From the NCBI RefSeq assembly GCF_016724845.1, contig NZ_CP068082.1:2108001-2172000 (forward strand): a stretch of 64,000 nucleotides of DNA, given 5' to 3'. The position numbers were made by a program, and so were the translations under genes. This DNA is from Sphingobacterium spiritivorum (GTDB taxonomy: Bacteria; Bacteroidota; Bacteroidia; Sphingobacteriales; Sphingobacteriaceae). Positions 62,468 to 64,000 of this stretch are shown here, piece after piece. The stretch's first letter is position 1. Every line of letters begins with the position of its first letter. The notes beneath the pieces are model-generated. The model saw only the letters and a program-made list of their open reading frames with translations. It was not told the origin of the DNA and did not search any database.

Positions 62468-63103
62468 ATGTATCAGTCAGAAGAACTGTTAAATACGTAC
62501 TTAGAACATACTTGTGACGCTGAATCAGCGTTACTAAAAAGGATCAACAGAGAGACCTATTTACGGGAGACTATGCCTCATATGTTGTCCGGTCATTATC
62601 AGGGAAGAGTACTCTCTTTTTTGAGTAAAATGGCAAGACCGGGACGCATTTTGGAGATTGGTACATTTACAGGGTATGCGACTCTCTGTCTGGCCGAAGG
62701 GCTTGGCAAAGATGGTGAAATCCATACGATTGATATCAATGCAGAGCAGGAAGAACGTGTGCAGGGATATTTTGATGAATCATCATATAAGGAGCAGATC
62801 CGGTATCATATCGGGGATGCACTGGAAGTGATAAAAGAGATATCAGGAGATTTTGACCTGATATTTATAGATGCTGACAAAAAGAGAAATCTTCAGTATT
62901 ATGAATTACTGGTTGATCGGGTTCCGTCCGGAGGACTTATTATGATCGACAATGTTTTATGGAAGGGAAAAGTGTTGCAGGAGGATCCGGACAATCAAAC
63001 GAAACAAATTCTCGGGTTGAACGAGCAGTTAGCAAAGGATCAACGGGTAGACAAATTAATTCTACCTATTCGGGATGGGCTTTTTGTGTTACGCAAAAAG
63101 TGA
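62468..63103 (+). CDS. SAM-dependent O-methyltransferase
   Basis: The 211-residue protein is a class I methyltransferase of the caffeoyl-CoA/catechol type. The SAM motif RILEIGTFTGYATLCLAEGL, then IHTIDINAEQEERV and FDLIFIDADKKRNLQYYELL (acidic metal ligand region), GGLIMIDNVLWKGKV and the C-terminal DGLFVLRKK are characteristic. Cytoplasmic, substrate not identifiable. It lies 22 bp before a glucosaminidase gene and has a strong consensus promoter. Confidence 0.87.
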   Translation: MYQSEELLNTYLEHTCDAESALLKRINRETYLRETMPHMLSGHYQGRVLSFLSKMARPGRILEIGTFTGYATLCLAEGLGKDGEIHTIDINAEQEERVQGYFDESSYKEQIRYHIGDALEVIKEISGDFDLIFIDADKKRNLQYYELLVDRVPSGGLIMIDNVLWKGKVLQEDPDNQTKQILGLNEQLAKDQRVDKLILPIRDGLFVLRKK

Positions 63104-63125
63104 TTTGTGGACTAAATGATTTATT

Positions 63126-63695
63126 ATGCAAGAAAAAAACTTTAAGAAGGTTCTTCTTGTGTTGTTTTTGTGTTTTTTAAGTATAACTACTTTTGCACAG
63201 AAATTTTCTCCGACATCTTATGTCGAAGAGCACAAGCAGATCGCACAACGTCTGAGCCGCGAACAGGGTGTTCCCGCCTCCGTTATTTTAGCTATTGCTA
63301 TGCATGAAAGTGCAAATGGAAATAGCAAAGTGGCCAAAAACCTGAATAACCATTTCGGAATTAAAGGCAAGAACAATAGCAAGACCATCCGGTCATCCTA
63401 CAAAGGCTATTCTTCAATTTTAGATTCATATCATGACTTCGTTGCCTTATTGAAACGAAGGACTTCCACTCAAAAACTTTTTGACAAATACGACTCAGAC
63501 GATTATCAGCAATGGATAAACGGAATCGCAAGATCAGGATATTCACATAGTAAAAGCTGGAAATCTCAGGTATTGGGTATGATCAAAAGATATGGATTGG
63601 ACGAACTGGACACTCCGGTTTCAGATAATAAATCCCGTATTGCCAACAGATTAGATGCTGATGTTTCACAAGGAACATCCTCAAAATTGAGATAA
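63126..63695 (+). CDS. Secreted glucosaminidase-type peptidoglycan hydrolase
   Basis: The 189-residue protein has a signal peptide (KVLLVLFLCFLSITTFAQ) and a glucosaminidase (GH73-like) domain: LSREQGVPASVILAIAMHES with the catalytic Glu, KNLNNHFGIKGKNN, SSILDSYHDFVALLKRR and GIARSGYSHSKSW. It would cleave between GlcNAc and MurNAc in peptidoglycan. It is in tandem with a second related gene 55 bp later. Confidence 0.87.
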   Translation: MQEKNFKKVLLVLFLCFLSITTFAQKFSPTSYVEEHKQIAQRLSREQGVPASVILAIAMHESANGNSKVAKNLNNHFGIKGKNNSKTIRSSYKGYSSILDSYHDFVALLKRRTSTQKLFDKYDSDDYQQWINGIARSGYSHSKSWKSQVLGMIKRYGLDELDTPVSDNKSRIANRLDADVSQGTSSKLR

Positions 63696-63750
63696 GCTTT
63701 TTTTTCAGTATTATTGCATTTTATAACAAGGTAAAACTCTATAGTATTCA

Positions 63751-64000
63751 ATGAAAAAGATTTTCTATTTGTCCATCATGGTTATGCTGGTCGCATCATC
63801 GTGTTCAAGTAAAAGGCACACCGTTTTACAGGGCAAAAATGGAACCTCTGTTTCAAAAGGAAATCAGGGCAGCCAGACTTCCTCCGGCAAAGGAGCCACC
63901 AGTATGTCCGGATTGAGCTATATTGAACGTTATAAAAGTGTCGCTATTTCTGAAATGAATAAATACGGCATTCCGGCCAGTATAAAATTGGCGCAGGCAT
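63751..64000 (+). CDS. Partial glucosaminidase-type lipoprotein
   Basis: The gene starts at ATG 63751 and runs off the window. The 83 codons seen give a lipoprotein signal peptide with lipobox ASSC (Cys about residue 18), a Ser/Gly/Lys-rich spacer, and the start of a domain (LSYIERYKSVAISEMNKYG, then IPASIKLAQA) similar to the neighbouring hydrolase and to FlgJ/LytG-type glucosaminidases. It seems to be a lipidated paralogue of the upstream secreted enzyme. Confidence 0.8.
   Translation, partial: MKKIFYLSIMVMLVASSCSSKRHTVLQGKNGTSVSKGNQGSQTSSGKGATSMSGLSYIERYKSVAISEMNKYGIPASIKLAQA

Overview
The window is a compact, moderately AT-rich chromosomal segment from a member of the Bacteroidota, most likely a Sphingobacteriaceae species (Sphingobacterium or a close relative). 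Supporting signs are gldH, a 1.1-kb-class SecA with the Bacteroidota insertion, a PSP1/RicT protein with a Cys-rich N-terminus, promoter -7 boxes of the form TAnnTTTG, and the near absence of Shine-Dalgarno sequences. About 67 genes are recognisable. I see no rRNA, tRNA, CRISPR array, insertion sequence or prophage, so this is core chromosome rather than a mobile island.

Layout, left to right. Positions 1-14,100 hold housekeeping and lipid/protein-handling genes: TruC-like pseudouridine synthase, gcvT, rhodanese, an M28 peptidase, a GNAT / TPK-like / M20 group, SPOR protein, secA, mqnD, surE and csbD. Positions 14,300-17,130 are a small uronate catabolism cluster (kduI, a DUF4861 protein, kduD). 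Positions 17,200-23,100 are a long minus-strand run: exbD, nadD, gmk, yicC, a CAP protein, two tandem DedA proteins and dnaN. Positions 23,200-28,400 run on the plus strand: holB-like delta', ricT, gldH, a small membrane protein, lpxK and a secreted Spy-like protein. dnaA, dxs, scpA, thiL and nadA follow.

Between nadA and nadB (35,442-35,932) lies a non-coding, very AT-rich stretch with two perfect DnaA boxes (TTATCCACA) and several near-matches. I interpret it as the chromosomal origin, oriC. About 6 kb to its right, between mnmG and an ABC-F gene, sit two parS-like palindromes (GTTTCACGTGGAAC) 44 bp apart. A third parS-like sequence, one base from the B. subtilis consensus, is built into the terminator directly after scpA. 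dnaA is about 5.6 kb and dnaN about 12.4 kb to the left of the origin, so the window contains replication initiation, chromosome segregation and condensin functions together.

The right third (38,000-64,000) holds an Ig-like lipoprotein, mnmG, ABC-F/Uup, apaG, an RsmI-related methylase, Nif3, a zinc-ribbon protein, a tricorn-type S41 protease, a phosphocholine-specific phospholipase C, a CPBP protease overlapping a DUF2007 gene, cdsA, anmK, gcvH, pdhB, mqnB, a 6-pyruvoyl-tetrahydropterin synthase-type protein plus folE, an O-methyltransferase and two glucosaminidase-type cell-wall hydrolases. Pathways represented more than once are NAD synthesis (nadA, nadB, nadD), the futalosine route to menaquinone (mqnD, mqnB), the glycine cleavage system (gcvT, gcvH) and pterin synthesis.
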